DNA from: Palsa-504 sp050011155
GTDB taxonomy: Bacteria; Actinomycetota; Actinomycetes; Streptosporangiales; Streptosporangiaceae
Assembly (NCBI GenBank): GCA_050011155.1
Contig: JBEKJP010000023.1
Location: 1-64,000 of the forward strand
DNA length: 64,000 bases
Direction of reading: 5' to 3'
The notes beneath the pieces were generated by a model. That model did not search any database and was not told the DNA's origin. It saw nothing but the letters and a program-made list of their open reading frames with translations. The translations under genes were made by a program, and so were the position numbers. Shown in pieces: positions 10,433-18,583 of the stretch; the stretch's first letter is position 1; each line of letters starts with the position of its first letter.

Positions 10433-11566
10433 GTGACCGTCGAATCCGGCATCGCGCCTGCCCCCCCAACAGCTAACCACGAAACACCCGACGAACTCAT
10501 CCAGTTGCTCACCCCCGAGGGCGAGCGGCTCGATCACCCCAATTACCCGCTGGACCTCACCACCGACGACATCAAGAGCCTGTACCGGGACCTGGTGCTT
10601 GTCCGCCGGATCGACACCGAGGCGATCGCCCTGCAGCGCCAGGGCGAGCTCGGCATCTGGGCCTCGCTGCTCGGCCAGGAGGCGGCCCAGATCGGGTCCG
10701 GCCGGGCGCTGAGCCCGCGGGACATGGTCTTCCCGACCTACCGCGAGCACGGCGTGGCCTGGTGCCGCGGCATCGACCCGGTCAAGCTGCTCGAGCTGTA
10801 CCGGGGCGTCAGCCACGGCGGCTGGGCACCCGAGGAGCACAAGTTCCACCTGTACACGATCGTGATCGGCGCGCAGACCCTGCACGCCACCGGCTACGCC
10901 ATGGGCATCCAGCGGGACGGGGCCGACGAAGCGGTCATCGTGTACTTCGGCGACGGCGCCACCAGCCAGGGTGACGTCAACGAGGCCTTCGTCTGGGCCC
11001 CGGTGTTCAACGCCCCCATCGTCTTCTTCTGCCAGAACAACCAGTGGGCCATCTCCGAGCCGCTGGAGAAGCAGAGCCGCATCCCCCTCTACCAGCGGGC
11101 CCGCGGGTTCGGCTTCCCCGGGCTCCAGGTCGACGGCAACGACGTGCTGGCCTGCTACGCGGTGACCAAGAAGGCCATGCAGGCGGCCAGGGACGGCCAG
11201 GGGCCGACGCTGATCGAGGCGTTCACCTACCGGATGGGCGCGCACACCACCACCGACGACCCGACCAGATACCGGCTGGCCAGCGAGTTGGAGATGTGGA
11301 AGCTGAGGGACCCGATCGAGCGGGTCCGGGCCTACCTGGTCCGCAACGGCCTGGCCGAGCCGGAGTTCTTCGCCGAGGTGGACGCGGAGGCCAAGCAGGT
11401 CGGCGTGCGGGTGCGCGAGGCGTGCCGGACCATGCCCGACCCGGCGCCGCTGTCGCTGTTCGACCACGTCTACGCCGAGCCCACCGCGCTGCTGACCGAG
11501 GAGCGCGAGCAGTACGCGGCCTACCTGGACACGTTCGAGGGCCTCCAGAACGGGGAGGCGCACTGA
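10433..11566 (+). CDS. 2-oxoacid dehydrogenase E1 alpha subunit
   Basis: A thiamine-diphosphate enzyme subunit (377 residues) that decarboxylates pyruvate or a branched-chain 2-oxoacid. The TPP/Mg motif starts near residue 173 (YFGDGATSQGDVNEAFVWAP) and ends in FFCQNNQWAIS; the phosphorylation-loop-like FTYRMGAHTTTDDPTRYR is typical of the alpha2beta2 class. AAGGAG (10421-10426) lies 6 nt before the GTG start, whereas the longer frame reaches back into the purS promoter. It is first in an operon with E1 beta (4-bp overlap style TGATG) and E2. Proximity to the Val/Leu dehydrogenase favours branched-chain substrates, but pyruvate cannot be excluded. Confidence 0.93.
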   Translation: MTVESGIAPAPPTANHETPDELIQLLTPEGERLDHPNYPLDLTTDDIKSLYRDLVLVRRIDTEAIALQRQGELGIWASLLGQEAAQIGSGRALSPRDMVFPTYREHGVAWCRGIDPVKLLELYRGVSHGGWAPEEHKFHLYTIVIGAQTLHATGYAMGIQRDGADEAVIVYFGDGATSQGDVNEAFVWAPVFNAPIVFFCQNNQWAISEPLEKQSRIPLYQRARGFGFPGLQVDGNDVLACYAVTKKAMQAARDGQGPTLIEAFTYRMGAHTTTDDPTRYRLASELEMWKLRDPIERVRAYLVRNGLAEPEFFAEVDAEAKQVGVRVREACRTMPDPAPLSLFDHVYAEPTALLTEEREQYAAYLDTFEGLQNGEAH

Positions 11567-12549
11567 TGGCCAGGCTCACCTTGTCCCGCGGCCTGAACGA
11601 GGGGCTGCGCAAGGCACTCGAGAACGACCCCAAGGTCCTGATCATGGGCGAGGATGTCGGCAAGCTCGGCGGCGTGTTCCGGGTCACCGACGGGCTGCAG
11701 AAGGACTTCGGCGAGGCCCGGGTGATCGACACCCCGCTGGCCGAGTCTGCCATCGTCGGCACCGCGATCGGGCTGGCCCTGCGCGGCTACCGGCCCATCT
11801 GCGAGATCCAGTTCGACGGCTTCGTCTTCCCCGCGTTCGACCAGATCGTCAGCCAGCTGGCCAAGATGCGCTACCGGTCCCGCGGGCAGGTCGCCCTGCC
11901 GGTGGTGATCCGCATCCCGTACGGCGGGGGCATCGGCGCGGTCGAGCACCACAGCGAGTCCCCCGAGGCGCTGTTCGCGCACACGTCCGGGCTGCGCGTG
12001 GTGGCCTGCTCGGACGCGGCCGACGCGTTCACCATGATCCAGCAGTCGGTCAGCTGTGACGACCCGGTGATCTTCTTCGAGCCGAAGCGGCGCTACTGGG
12101 ACAAGGCCGAGGTCGAGGTGGCCGGCGGCGTAGCCGACGCGCTCCCGCTGGACCGGGCACGGGTCACCGTCGAGGGCACCGACGTGACCCTGCTCGCCTA
12201 CGGTCCGGTGCTGCGCACCGCCGTGGAGTCGGCCGCCGCCGCCCGCGAGGACGGCCGCAGCATCGAGGTCGTCGACCTGCGCTCGCTGTCCCCGCTGGAC
12301 ATGGCGACGATCACCGCCTCGGTTCGCAAGACCGGCCGCTGCGTGGTCGCGCACGAGGCGCCGGTATTCGGCGGCCTCGGCGCCGAGATCGCCGCCCGGG
12401 TCACCGAGCGGTGCTTCTACCATCTCGAGGCGCCGGTGCTGCGGGTGGGCGGCTTCGCTACCCCGTACCCGCCGTCCCGGCTCGAGGATCACTACCTGCC
12501 CGACCTGGACCGGATCCTGGACGTCGTCGACCGCACGTTCGGCTACTGA
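11566..12549 (+). CDS. 2-oxoacid dehydrogenase E1 beta subunit
   Basis: The 327-residue partner of E1 alpha. It has the transketolase pyrimidine-binding segment (VLIMGEDVGKLGGVFRVTDG near the start, then TPLAESAIVGTAIGLALRGY) and the C-terminal transketolase domain (VVDLRSLSPLDMATI, VVAHEAPVFGGLGAEIA). The ATG overlaps the E1 alpha stop by one base (TGATG), so translation is coupled. Family-typical length and ending (PSRLEDHYLPDLDRILD). Confidence 0.95.
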   Translation: MARLTLSRGLNEGLRKALENDPKVLIMGEDVGKLGGVFRVTDGLQKDFGEARVIDTPLAESAIVGTAIGLALRGYRPICEIQFDGFVFPAFDQIVSQLAKMRYRSRGQVALPVVIRIPYGGGIGAVEHHSESPEALFAHTSGLRVVACSDAADAFTMIQQSVSCDDPVIFFEPKRRYWDKAEVEVAGGVADALPLDRARVTVEGTDVTLLAYGPVLRTAVESAAAAREDGRSIEVVDLRSLSPLDMATITASVRKTGRCVVAHEAPVFGGLGAEIAARVTERCFYHLEAPVLRVGGFATPYPPSRLEDHYLPDLDRILDVVDRTFGY

Positions 12550-12559
12550 GGAGACGACG

Positions 12560-13918
12560 ATGGCCGAGCTCAAGGAGTTCAAGCTTCCCGACGTCGGCGA
12601 GGGCCTGACCGAAGCCGACATCGTCGCCTGGCACGTCAAGCCGGGCGACCAGGTCGAAGACGGGCAGATCATCGTGGAGATCGAGACGGCCAAGGCGGTG
12701 GTCGAGCTGCCGTCCCCGTGGGACGGCACGGTCGCCCGGCTGCTAGCCGAGGAAGGCCAGACCGTCGAGGTCGGCGTCCCGATCATCACCGTGCAGGTCG
12801 GCGCGGGTGCCCTAGCCGAGACGGCCGAACGGGGCCGTGTTCCCGCCCCGTCCCCCGCCGCGAGCCCCGCCGACGCCGAAGCTCAGGACGCGGAGCCGGA
12901 ACGGCACGCGGTCCTGGTCGGCTACGGCGTCAAGACCGCGCCCACCACGCGCCGCGTGCGCAAGGCACCGCTATCCACGTCAGTAACGAGAGAACCAGCG
13001 GGCCGGGCACTGGCCAAGCCGCCGGTGCGCAGGCTGGCCAAGGATCTCGGCATCGACCTGGTCGCGCTGGCTGGCAGCGGCAGCGGCCCGGATGGCTCGA
13101 TTACCCGCGATGACGTGCAGCGGGCGGCGACCACGGAACCGCGGCCCCGTTCGGCCGTCTTGGAAAACGGGGGGCGGACGGTCACCCCGGCTACGGCGGC
13201 CAGCGCCCCGTGGCCGGGCGGCGAGGAGCGTATCGCGGTCCGCGGGGTGCGCAAGCACATGGCCGCGGCCATGGTGTCGAGCGCCTTCAGCGCGCCCCAC
13301 GTCACCGAGTTCCTGCAGGTCGACGTGACCGAGACGATGACGGCGGCAGGCCGGCTGCGGGAGCTGCCCGAGTTCGCCGGGGTGAAGGTGTCGCCGCTGC
13401 TTTTCGTGGCCCGGGCGCTGCTGGTCGCCGCGGCCAGGCACCCGCTCATCAACTCGTCCTGGGACGAGGCCGCGGCGGAAATCGTGCTGAAGCACTACGT
13501 GAACCTCGGCATCGCGGTGGCCTCCGAGCGCGGCCTGATCGTGCCGAACGTCAAGGACGCCGGCTCGCGGCCGCTCCCGGACCTGGCCCGGCGGCTGCAG
13601 GAGCTGACCGAGACCGGCCGGGCGGGCAAGTCCACCCCGGCCGACCTGGCCGGCGGCACGATCACGATCACGAACGTCGGGGTGTTCGGGGTGGACGCGG
13701 GCACCCCCATCCTCACCCCCGGGGAGACCGCCATCCTGGCCTTCGGCCAGGTCAAGGAGGCGCCCTGGGTAGTCGGCGGGCAGCTCGCGGTGCGCCAGGT
13801 GTGTACCTTGTCGCTGTCCTTCGACCACCGGATCGTGGACGGCGAGCTGGGTTCGGCGGTGCTGCGCGATGTCGGCGCGATGCTCACCGACCCGCTGCGA
13901 ATCCTGGCCTGGAGCTGA
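12560..13918 (+). CDS. Dihydrolipoamide acyltransferase (E2)
   Basis: The 452-residue core subunit that carries acyl groups on lipoate and passes them to CoA. Domains in order: one lipoyl domain (1-80) with the modified Lys near 45 in EIETAKAVVELPS; an Ala/Pro/Glu linker; an E3/E1-binding domain (about 153-188, VRRLAKDLGIDLVALAGSG); and the catalytic domain with DHRIVDG near 423. GAGGAG precedes the ATG. No E3 (dihydrolipoamide dehydrogenase) gene lies in the window, so the complex must use one encoded elsewhere. Confidence 0.95.
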   Translation: MAELKEFKLPDVGEGLTEADIVAWHVKPGDQVEDGQIIVEIETAKAVVELPSPWDGTVARLLAEEGQTVEVGVPIITVQVGAGALAETAERGRVPAPSPAASPADAEAQDAEPERHAVLVGYGVKTAPTTRRVRKAPLSTSVTREPAGRALAKPPVRRLAKDLGIDLVALAGSGSGPDGSITRDDVQRAATTEPRPRSAVLENGGRTVTPATAASAPWPGGEERIAVRGVRKHMAAAMVSSAFSAPHVTEFLQVDVTETMTAAGRLRELPEFAGVKVSPLLFVARALLVAAARHPLINSSWDEAAAEIVLKHYVNLGIAVASERGLIVPNVKDAGSRPLPDLARRLQELTETGRAGKSTPADLAGGTITITNVGVFGVDAGTPILTPGETAILAFGQVKEAPWVVGGQLAVRQVCTLSLSFDHRIVDGELGSAVLRDVGAMLTDPLRILAWS

Positions 13919-13922
13919 AACG

Positions 13923-13954
13923 CATGGGGCTGGCGCGATAGCGTCAGCCCCATG
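13923..13954. promoter_or_regulatory. Hairpin covering the Dabb start codon
   Basis: CATGGGGCTG (13923-13932) and CAGCCCCATG (13945-13954) are perfect complements with a 12-nt loop. The right arm contains the ATG (13952) of the next gene. It follows the E2 stop by 4 bp and lacks a T tract, so it could weaken Dabb translation or act as a weak terminator. Confidence 0.55.
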
Positions 13955-14248
13955 ATCAGGCACATGGTGATGTTCCGGTGGATTCCGGAAGCGACGCGGG
14001 AGCAGAAGGAGCAGGTCAAGGAGGAACTCGGTCGGCTGCCTGGGCTGATCCCGCAGGTGCGGGCCTATCACATCGGCGAGGACCTAGGCCTGGTCGGCGA
14101 CGTCAACTTTGACTTCGCCGTCGCGGCCGACTTCGACGACCTCGCCGGGTACCTGGCGTACCGGGAAAACGCGGAGCACCGCAAGATCGTGGAGACCTTC
14201 ATCCAGCCGATCGTCGGCGCCCGCGGCGCGGTCCAGTACGAGATCTAG
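13952..14248 (+). CDS. Dabb (stress-responsive alpha-beta barrel) protein
   Basis: A 98-residue ferredoxin-like Dabb domain protein. The family pattern is clear: IRHMVMFRW at the N-terminus, a helix of charged residues, DVNFDFAVAADFDDLAGYLA, and HRKIVETFIQPIV near the end. Members form small dimeric barrels and include plant stress proteins and polyketide cyclase-like enzymes; the role here is unknown. No Shine-Dalgarno is evident because the upstream bases form the hairpin 13923-13954. The gene converges on the acyl-CoA dehydrogenase gene and its last bases are part of a perfect 16-bp duplication. Confidence 0.88.
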   Translation: MIRHMVMFRWIPEATREQKEQVKEELGRLPGLIPQVRAYHIGEDLGLVGDVNFDFAVAADFDDLAGYLAYRENAEHRKIVETFIQPIVGARGAVQYEI

Positions 14249-14264
14249 CCAGTACGAGATCTAG
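14233..14264. repeat. Perfect 16-bp tandem duplication at two gene ends
   Basis: CCAGTACGAGATCTAG occurs twice head to tail (14233-14248 and 14249-14264). The first copy contains the Dabb stop; the second contains the stop of the convergent acyl-CoA dehydrogenase gene. A single copy would have let both genes end in the same palindromic CTAG. Confidence 0.9.
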
Positions 14265-16090
14265 AAGGCGCCCTCGGGCAGGTCCATCAGGTCCAGCGTG
14301 GTCTCCTCGAGGGTCTTGCGCTCGGCCGCCAGCCGGGGCAGCACGGTGGCGGCGAAGAACCGGGCCGCGGCCAGCTTGCCCGCGTAGAAGTCACGGTCGG
14401 CCGCGGTCTCGGCGAGCTCGTCCAGCCGGGCCTGGGCGATCTCCGCGTGGGTCGCAAGCAGCCACCCGATAACCAGGTCACCGAGCGCCAGCAGCAGCCT
14501 GTTCGTGTTCAGGCCCGCCTTGTAGATCTCGGTCGGCTGGCTGGCCGAGGCCATCAGGAAGCCCGCCATGGCCTGGACCATGGCCTCGACGTGCCCGGCC
14601 CCTTCGGCCAGCGCGGCCCGTTCGGCCTTGAGCCTGCCGTTGCCGCCGTCCGCCGCGGCGAAGTCCTTGATCTTGGTCAGCAGCACCCCGAACGCCCGGC
14701 CGTTGTCCTTGATGATCTTGCGGAAGAACAGGTCCATGCTCTGGATCCCGGTCGTCCCCTCGTACAGGCTGTCGATCTTGGCGTCCCTGATGTACTGCTC
14801 GATCGGGTAGTCCTGCAGGAACCCGGAGCCGCCCAGGGTCTGCAGGGACAGCGTGAGCAGCTCGTAGGACCGCTCCGAGCCGGCCCCCTTGACCACCGGC
14901 AGCAGCAGGTCGTTCAGGCCCGCGGTCTCCTCGTCTTGCTCGCCCCGGGCGGCCGCGAGCTGCAGCGTGTCCTGGAGGGTGGCGGTGTAGAGCACCAGCG
15001 CGCGCATGCCCTCGGCGTAGGCCTTCTGCAGCATCAGCATCCGGCGCACGTCGGGGTGATTGATGATCGTCACCCGGGGCGCGGTCTTGTCCGTCATCCG
15101 GGTGAGATCGGCGCCCTGCACCCGGTTCTTCGCGAAGTCCAGCGCGTTCAGGTACCCGGTGGACAAGGTGGCGATGGCCTTGGTACCGACCATCATCCGG
15201 GCGTCCTCGATGACCTTGAACATCTGCCTGATGCCGTCGTGCACGCCGCCGACCAGGGTGCCCACGGCGGGATGATCCGTGCCGAACGTGACTTCGCAGG
15301 TGGTGGAGGCTTTCAGGCCCATCTTGTGCTCGACGTTGGTGATGTAGACGCCGTTGCGCTCGCCCAGGGACCCGTCCTCGTTCACCATGAACTTGGGCAC
15401 CAGGAACATGGACAGCCCCTTGGTGCCCGGTCCGGCGCCCTCCGGCCGGGCCAGCACCAGGTGGAAGATGTTGTCGGCCAGGTCGTGCTCGGCGCTGGTG
15501 ATGAAGCGCTTGACGCCCTCGATGTGCCAGGTCCCGTCGGGCTGCTCGACCGCCCGGGTCCGGCCCGCGCCGACGTCGGAGCCCGCGTCGGGCTCGGTCA
15601 GCACCATGGTCGCGCCCCACTCGGCCTCGATGGCCTGCTCGGCGAACCGCTTCTGGGCCGGCGTGCCGAGGTCCCACAGCACCCGGCCCATCGTGTGCCC
15701 GCTGGCGTACATCCAGATCGACGGGTTGGAGCCCAGGATCATCTCGGCCATGGCCCAGTTCAGCGAGCGGGGCGCCCCGGTCCCGCCCAGCTCGGCCGGC
15801 AGCGAGAGCCGGTACCACTCGGCGTCCATGAAGGCCCGGTAGGACTTGCGCAGCGACTCGGGGATCCGCACCGAGTGGGTGGCCGGGTCGAACACCGGCG
15901 GGTTGCGGTCCGCGTCGGCGAACGACTCGGCCAGCGGCCCGGTCGCCAGCCGCTCGAGCTCGCTGAGGAGACCGCGCGCGGTCTGTTCGTCGAGGTCCGG
16001 GTAGGGCGGCTGGCCGAGCAGATCCTGGCGCCGCAGCACCTCGAAGAGGTTGAACTCGATGTCTCGCAGGTTGCTCTTGTAGTGGCTCAT
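14261..16090 (-). CDS. Acyl-CoA dehydrogenase, large FadE-type
   Basis: A 609-residue FAD enzyme introducing the alpha-beta double bond of acyl-CoA in beta-oxidation. Family features: an extended N-terminus (MSHYKSNLRDIEFNLFEVL), an active-site segment MVLTEPDAGSDVGAGRT, the FAD-binding GVKRFITSAEHD, and the C-terminal catalytic-domain signature LQTLGGSGFLQDYPIEQYIR followed by DSLYEGTTGIQSMDLF. Length and N-terminus match the mycobacterial FadE5-like group of broad-chain enzymes. GGCGGAG lies before the ATG at 16090; the longer frame has no homology. A TACC-N4-GGTA dyad lies 70 bp upstream. Confidence 0.94.
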   Translation of the reverse strand: MSHYKSNLRDIEFNLFEVLRRQDLLGQPPYPDLDEQTARGLLSELERLATGPLAESFADADRNPPVFDPATHSVRIPESLRKSYRAFMDAEWYRLSLPAELGGTGAPRSLNWAMAEMILGSNPSIWMYASGHTMGRVLWDLGTPAQKRFAEQAIEAEWGATMVLTEPDAGSDVGAGRTRAVEQPDGTWHIEGVKRFITSAEHDLADNIFHLVLARPEGAGPGTKGLSMFLVPKFMVNEDGSLGERNGVYITNVEHKMGLKASTTCEVTFGTDHPAVGTLVGGVHDGIRQMFKVIEDARMMVGTKAIATLSTGYLNALDFAKNRVQGADLTRMTDKTAPRVTIINHPDVRRMLMLQKAYAEGMRALVLYTATLQDTLQLAAARGEQDEETAGLNDLLLPVVKGAGSERSYELLTLSLQTLGGSGFLQDYPIEQYIRDAKIDSLYEGTTGIQSMDLFFRKIIKDNGRAFGVLLTKIKDFAAADGGNGRLKAERAALAEGAGHVEAMVQAMAGFLMASASQPTEIYKAGLNTNRLLLALGDLVIGWLLATHAEIAQARLDELAETAADRDFYAGKLAAARFFAATVLPRLAAERKTLEETTLDLMDLPEGAF

Positions 16091-16157
16091 CGCAGCTCCG
16101 CCGTTTCCCTGGCCCGTATCGCCGTGCCCTATCATCGACACCGGCACTGCCTCCTAT

Positions 16158-16173
16158 GCTACCCGCTGGTAAC
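16158..16173. promoter_or_regulatory. Candidate operator upstream of acyl-CoA dehydrogenase
   Basis: The sequence GC-TACC-CGCT-GGTA-AC is an inverted repeat of the size bound by TetR-type dimers. It lies about 70 bp before the acyl-CoA dehydrogenase start, where such regulators of fatty acid genes usually bind. No regulator gene is adjacent; this is inference from symmetry only. Confidence 0.35.
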
Positions 16174-16329
16174 AAGGGGCGCGAGCAGGGGGTTCTATCC
16201 GGGCTCAGGCCTGGACCGGCCGGTTTTACGGCCGGCAGGCAAATGGCCGCGTGCGTCACTATTGGCGGCTTCTCTTATTTTTAGGGGTTTTCCCATATCG
16301 TTGATCACCGGCGACTAGGCTTCCAACGT

Positions 16330-17460
16330 GTGACAGACGTTCGCGACTCCTCGGCGGGCCTGCCCGGACGAGGGCGGGACGCGGATGTGCCGTCCGAGAT
16401 GCCGTCGTCGGGGGCAGGACGGGGAGCAATGCCGCCGCAAGGTCAATTTGCCGCTGGATCAGGGGTGCCGGGTGCTGATTTCCCTGGCCCCGGACAGGTG
16501 GATCCCAGCCAGGTGCCGGACAGCGACACGCTGGCCCGCAGGCAGCCGGGCGCGGCTCCGCCGCACGCGCGCCAGCCGGTACGCCAGCCGCAGGCGACGG
16601 CCAGGCTGGTCGCGCCGGGCGGCCGCCACCGGCGCCCGATGCCCGCCAGCCTGCCTGACGGTGCGCCGGCCCTGATCCTCGCGGTGCCGGCCGTCGGCGC
16701 TGACGGGCTGGCCGGCTCGACCGCGGAGATCGCGACCGTGCTCCGCGTCGACAACCCGGCCCTGGACGTGCAGGTGGCTCTCATCGACCACGGCGGCCGC
16801 GGCGACCCCGCCGGGATCCGGTCGGTGCTGGCCGACGCGGCGGCCCGCCGTCCCGCGGGCTCCTTCTCGGCCGTGGTGATACCGCAGGTGGTGACGCCGC
16901 ACCCGGCCGCCATCAGGGAACTGACCGACGCCATCAGCGCCAGCGGGGCCAAGGCGCACATCGGCGAGGTCTACAACACCAACGCGCTGCTGGCCGAGGC
17001 GCTGCACCACCGGCTCGCCGATGCCGGGCTGTGCCGGGCCGACCGGGTGCGCATGTTCAGCATCACCACGTCGGCGGACGGCATCATCTTGGCCACCGTC
17101 GGCGGCGAGGAAGCGGTCGGCACCGCCAGCGTCACCGCCTTCCTGCTCTCGGCCCGGCTCGCGCTCCCGGTCATGGCCGCCTCGCTGGACGCCAAGCCCA
17201 CCATCGAGGACGCCGCGCGCCAGCTGCACGGGATGGGCGTGACCCGGATCGCGCTGGCTCCCTGCGTGATCGGCCCCGAGGCCGACCCCGCCACCGTGCA
17301 TGAGGCCGCCGCGGCGATCGGCGCCAAGTGCTGCGCTCCGCTCGGCGCGCACGGCAACGTGGTGAAGCTCTTCTCGCAGACCTACGGCCAGGTACTCGGC
17401 CAGTTCGGCGGGAATGAGCCCGATACCCAGGTCAGCCCGCCGGGCGGACGGCACAGATAA
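16330..17460 (+). CDS. CbiX/sirohydrochlorin chelatase-like protein
   Basis: A 376-residue protein. Residues 1-110 are Pro/Gly/Gln-rich and likely disordered; residues about 112-355 form two repeats of a chelatase-like fold (PALILAVPAVGADGLAGSTA, then AVVIPQVVTPHPAAIREL, and later LALAPCVIGPEADPA). The domain resembles CbiX/SirB class II chelatases, which insert Co2+ or Fe2+ into sirohydrochlorin, but the usual catalytic His of GHGS is not obvious (AVPAVG in its place), so activity is doubtful. The GTG start at 16330 has no Shine-Dalgarno. A similar gene lies upstream of crp in Streptomyces relatives as I recall; its role is not established. Confidence 0.65.
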   Translation: MTDVRDSSAGLPGRGRDADVPSEMPSSGAGRGAMPPQGQFAAGSGVPGADFPGPGQVDPSQVPDSDTLARRQPGAAPPHARQPVRQPQATARLVAPGGRHRRPMPASLPDGAPALILAVPAVGADGLAGSTAEIATVLRVDNPALDVQVALIDHGGRGDPAGIRSVLADAAARRPAGSFSAVVIPQVVTPHPAAIRELTDAISASGAKAHIGEVYNTNALLAEALHHRLADAGLCRADRVRMFSITTSADGIILATVGGEEAVGTASVTAFLLSARLALPVMAASLDAKPTIEDAARQLHGMGVTRIALAPCVIGPEADPATVHEAAAAIGAKCCAPLGAHGNVVKLFSQTYGQVLGQFGGNEPDTQVSPPGGRHR

Positions 17461-17670
17461 GGCCCCCCGGGCGCGTAGATGCTGTCGATACGGACGAAGG
17501 CCCCGGTGTACGGAGCGTTCACCATCATGCCGTTGCCGGTGTAGTGCAGCAACTGGACGCCCGCGTGTGCCCACGCCATGTTTCCCGTGTTTCCCCGTGC
17601 ACGCCTCAAGCCCCCAGCGCCCCCGCCAAGCCTCCGAATCCCGATCCCTTACGCTCCCCGAGCATTCACG

Positions 17671-17694
17671 ACTACTAAGAGTAGTTACCGTAAC
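17671..17694. promoter_or_regulatory. Overlapping dyads upstream of crp
   Basis: ACTACT-AAG-AGTAGT (17671-17685) and GTTAC-C-GTAAC (17684-17694) are both perfect and share two bases. They lie roughly 180-200 bp before the crp start and could be operators for another regulator. No binding protein can be named. Confidence 0.4.
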
Positions 17695-17746
17695 CCGTGA
17701 TGTGATGTTAGTCTCGTCGCTAGCGCCGTCCCGGGCGAGTCCGGAA

Positions 17747-17762
17747 TGTGATCCCGCGCACA
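17747..17762. promoter_or_regulatory. CRP-like binding site upstream of crp
   Basis: TGTGA-TCCCGC-GCACA matches the CRP consensus TGTGA-N6-TCACA at nine of ten arm positions. It lies 107 bp before the preferred crp start, suggesting autoregulation, a common feature of crp genes. Confidence 0.5.
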
Positions 17763-17868
17763 TCTGTTCCTGCGGGATGATTCACACTTATAGGGCATGA
17801 CCAGGACTACCGCTGGCCAGCCCGCTGGCGAAGCGGCCAGCGACGAAGAGGGCGGCAAGGAGGATTCG

Positions 17869-18552
17869 GTGGAGGACGCCGAAGTTGTGCTGAGGCGGGC
17901 ACCGCTATTCGAAGGGCTCGACGAGGAAAGCGCACGGGCACTCCGGCGGCAGATGCCAGACATCAAGCTGTCGCGCGGTGAGCACCTGTTCATGGAGGGA
18001 CAGGAAGGCGACCGGCTGTACATCGTGCTCGAAGGCAAGCTCAAGCTCACCCGCGCGGCGACCGACGGCCGGGAGAACCTGCTCAGCGTGCTGGGACCGG
18101 GCGAGATGTTCGGCGAGCTCTCGCTCTTCGACCCGCGGCCGCGGACCGCCACAGTCAGCGCGATCACCGACGCGACCCTGGCCGGGCTGGCCCACGACGC
18201 GCTCCGCGCCTGGCTGGGCAACCACCCGGACGTCTCCATCCACATGCTGCAGGCGCTGGCCCGCCGGCTGCGCCGCGCCAACGACGTGGTCGCCGACCTG
18301 GTCTTCACCGACGTCCCCGGGCGGGTGGCGAAGAACCTGCTCGACCTGGCCGACCGGTTCGGCGAGCAGGAGCGCGACGGCCTGCACGTCCACCACGACC
18401 TGACCCAGGAGGAACTAGCCCAGCTGGTCGGCGCGTCACGAGAAACGGTCAACAAGGCTCTGGCCGACTTCGCCGCCCGCGGCTGGCTGCAGATCTCGGC
18501 CCGTTCGGTCCTCATCCTGGACACCGAACGCCTCCGCCGCCGCGCCCGCTAA
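17869..18552 (+). CDS. CRP/FNR-family regulator Crp
   Basis: A 227-residue cyclic-nucleotide-type regulator. Residues about 10-125 form the cNMP-binding barrel (LYIVLEGKLKLTRAATDGRE and the phosphate-binding segment GEMFGELSLFDPRPRTATV), and residues 150-215 the winged helix with recognition helix LAQLVGASRETVNKALADF. It matches actinobacterial Crp, which coordinates germination, morphology and secondary metabolism in Streptomyces. AAGGAGG (17857-17863) lies 5 nt before the GTG at 17869, where homology begins; the upstream ATG at 17797 would add a Gly/Glu-rich extension. A CRP-like box is upstream. Confidence 0.92.
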   Translation: MEDAEVVLRRAPLFEGLDEESARALRRQMPDIKLSRGEHLFMEGQEGDRLYIVLEGKLKLTRAATDGRENLLSVLGPGEMFGELSLFDPRPRTATVSAITDATLAGLAHDALRAWLGNHPDVSIHMLQALARRLRRANDVVADLVFTDVPGRVAKNLLDLADRFGEQERDGLHVHHDLTQEELAQLVGASRETVNKALADFAARGWLQISARSVLILDTERLRRRAR

Positions 18553-18583
18553 CCGACGCGCGTCACCTGTGCCGGATGTGAAC

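Larger units (their letters stand above)
17461..17868. other. Upstream region of crp
   Basis: No credible gene. The right half holds two overlapping dyads (17671-17694) and a CRP-like box (17747-17762). An ATG at 17797 could begin a longer CRP form, but the sequence between 17797 and 17868 lacks homology to the family. Confidence 0.55.

Noticed and set aside
14447..16318. Long rightward frame of about 620 codons opposite the acyl-CoA dehydrogenase gene
   Set aside because: Antisense shadow of a clear FadE-type gene; composition is Arg/Gly/His-rich without any motif.
17797..17868. Longer N-terminus for Crp from ATG 17797
   Set aside because: The extra 24 residues are Gly/Glu-rich without homology, while GTG 17869 has an ideal ribosome site; kept only as an alternative.
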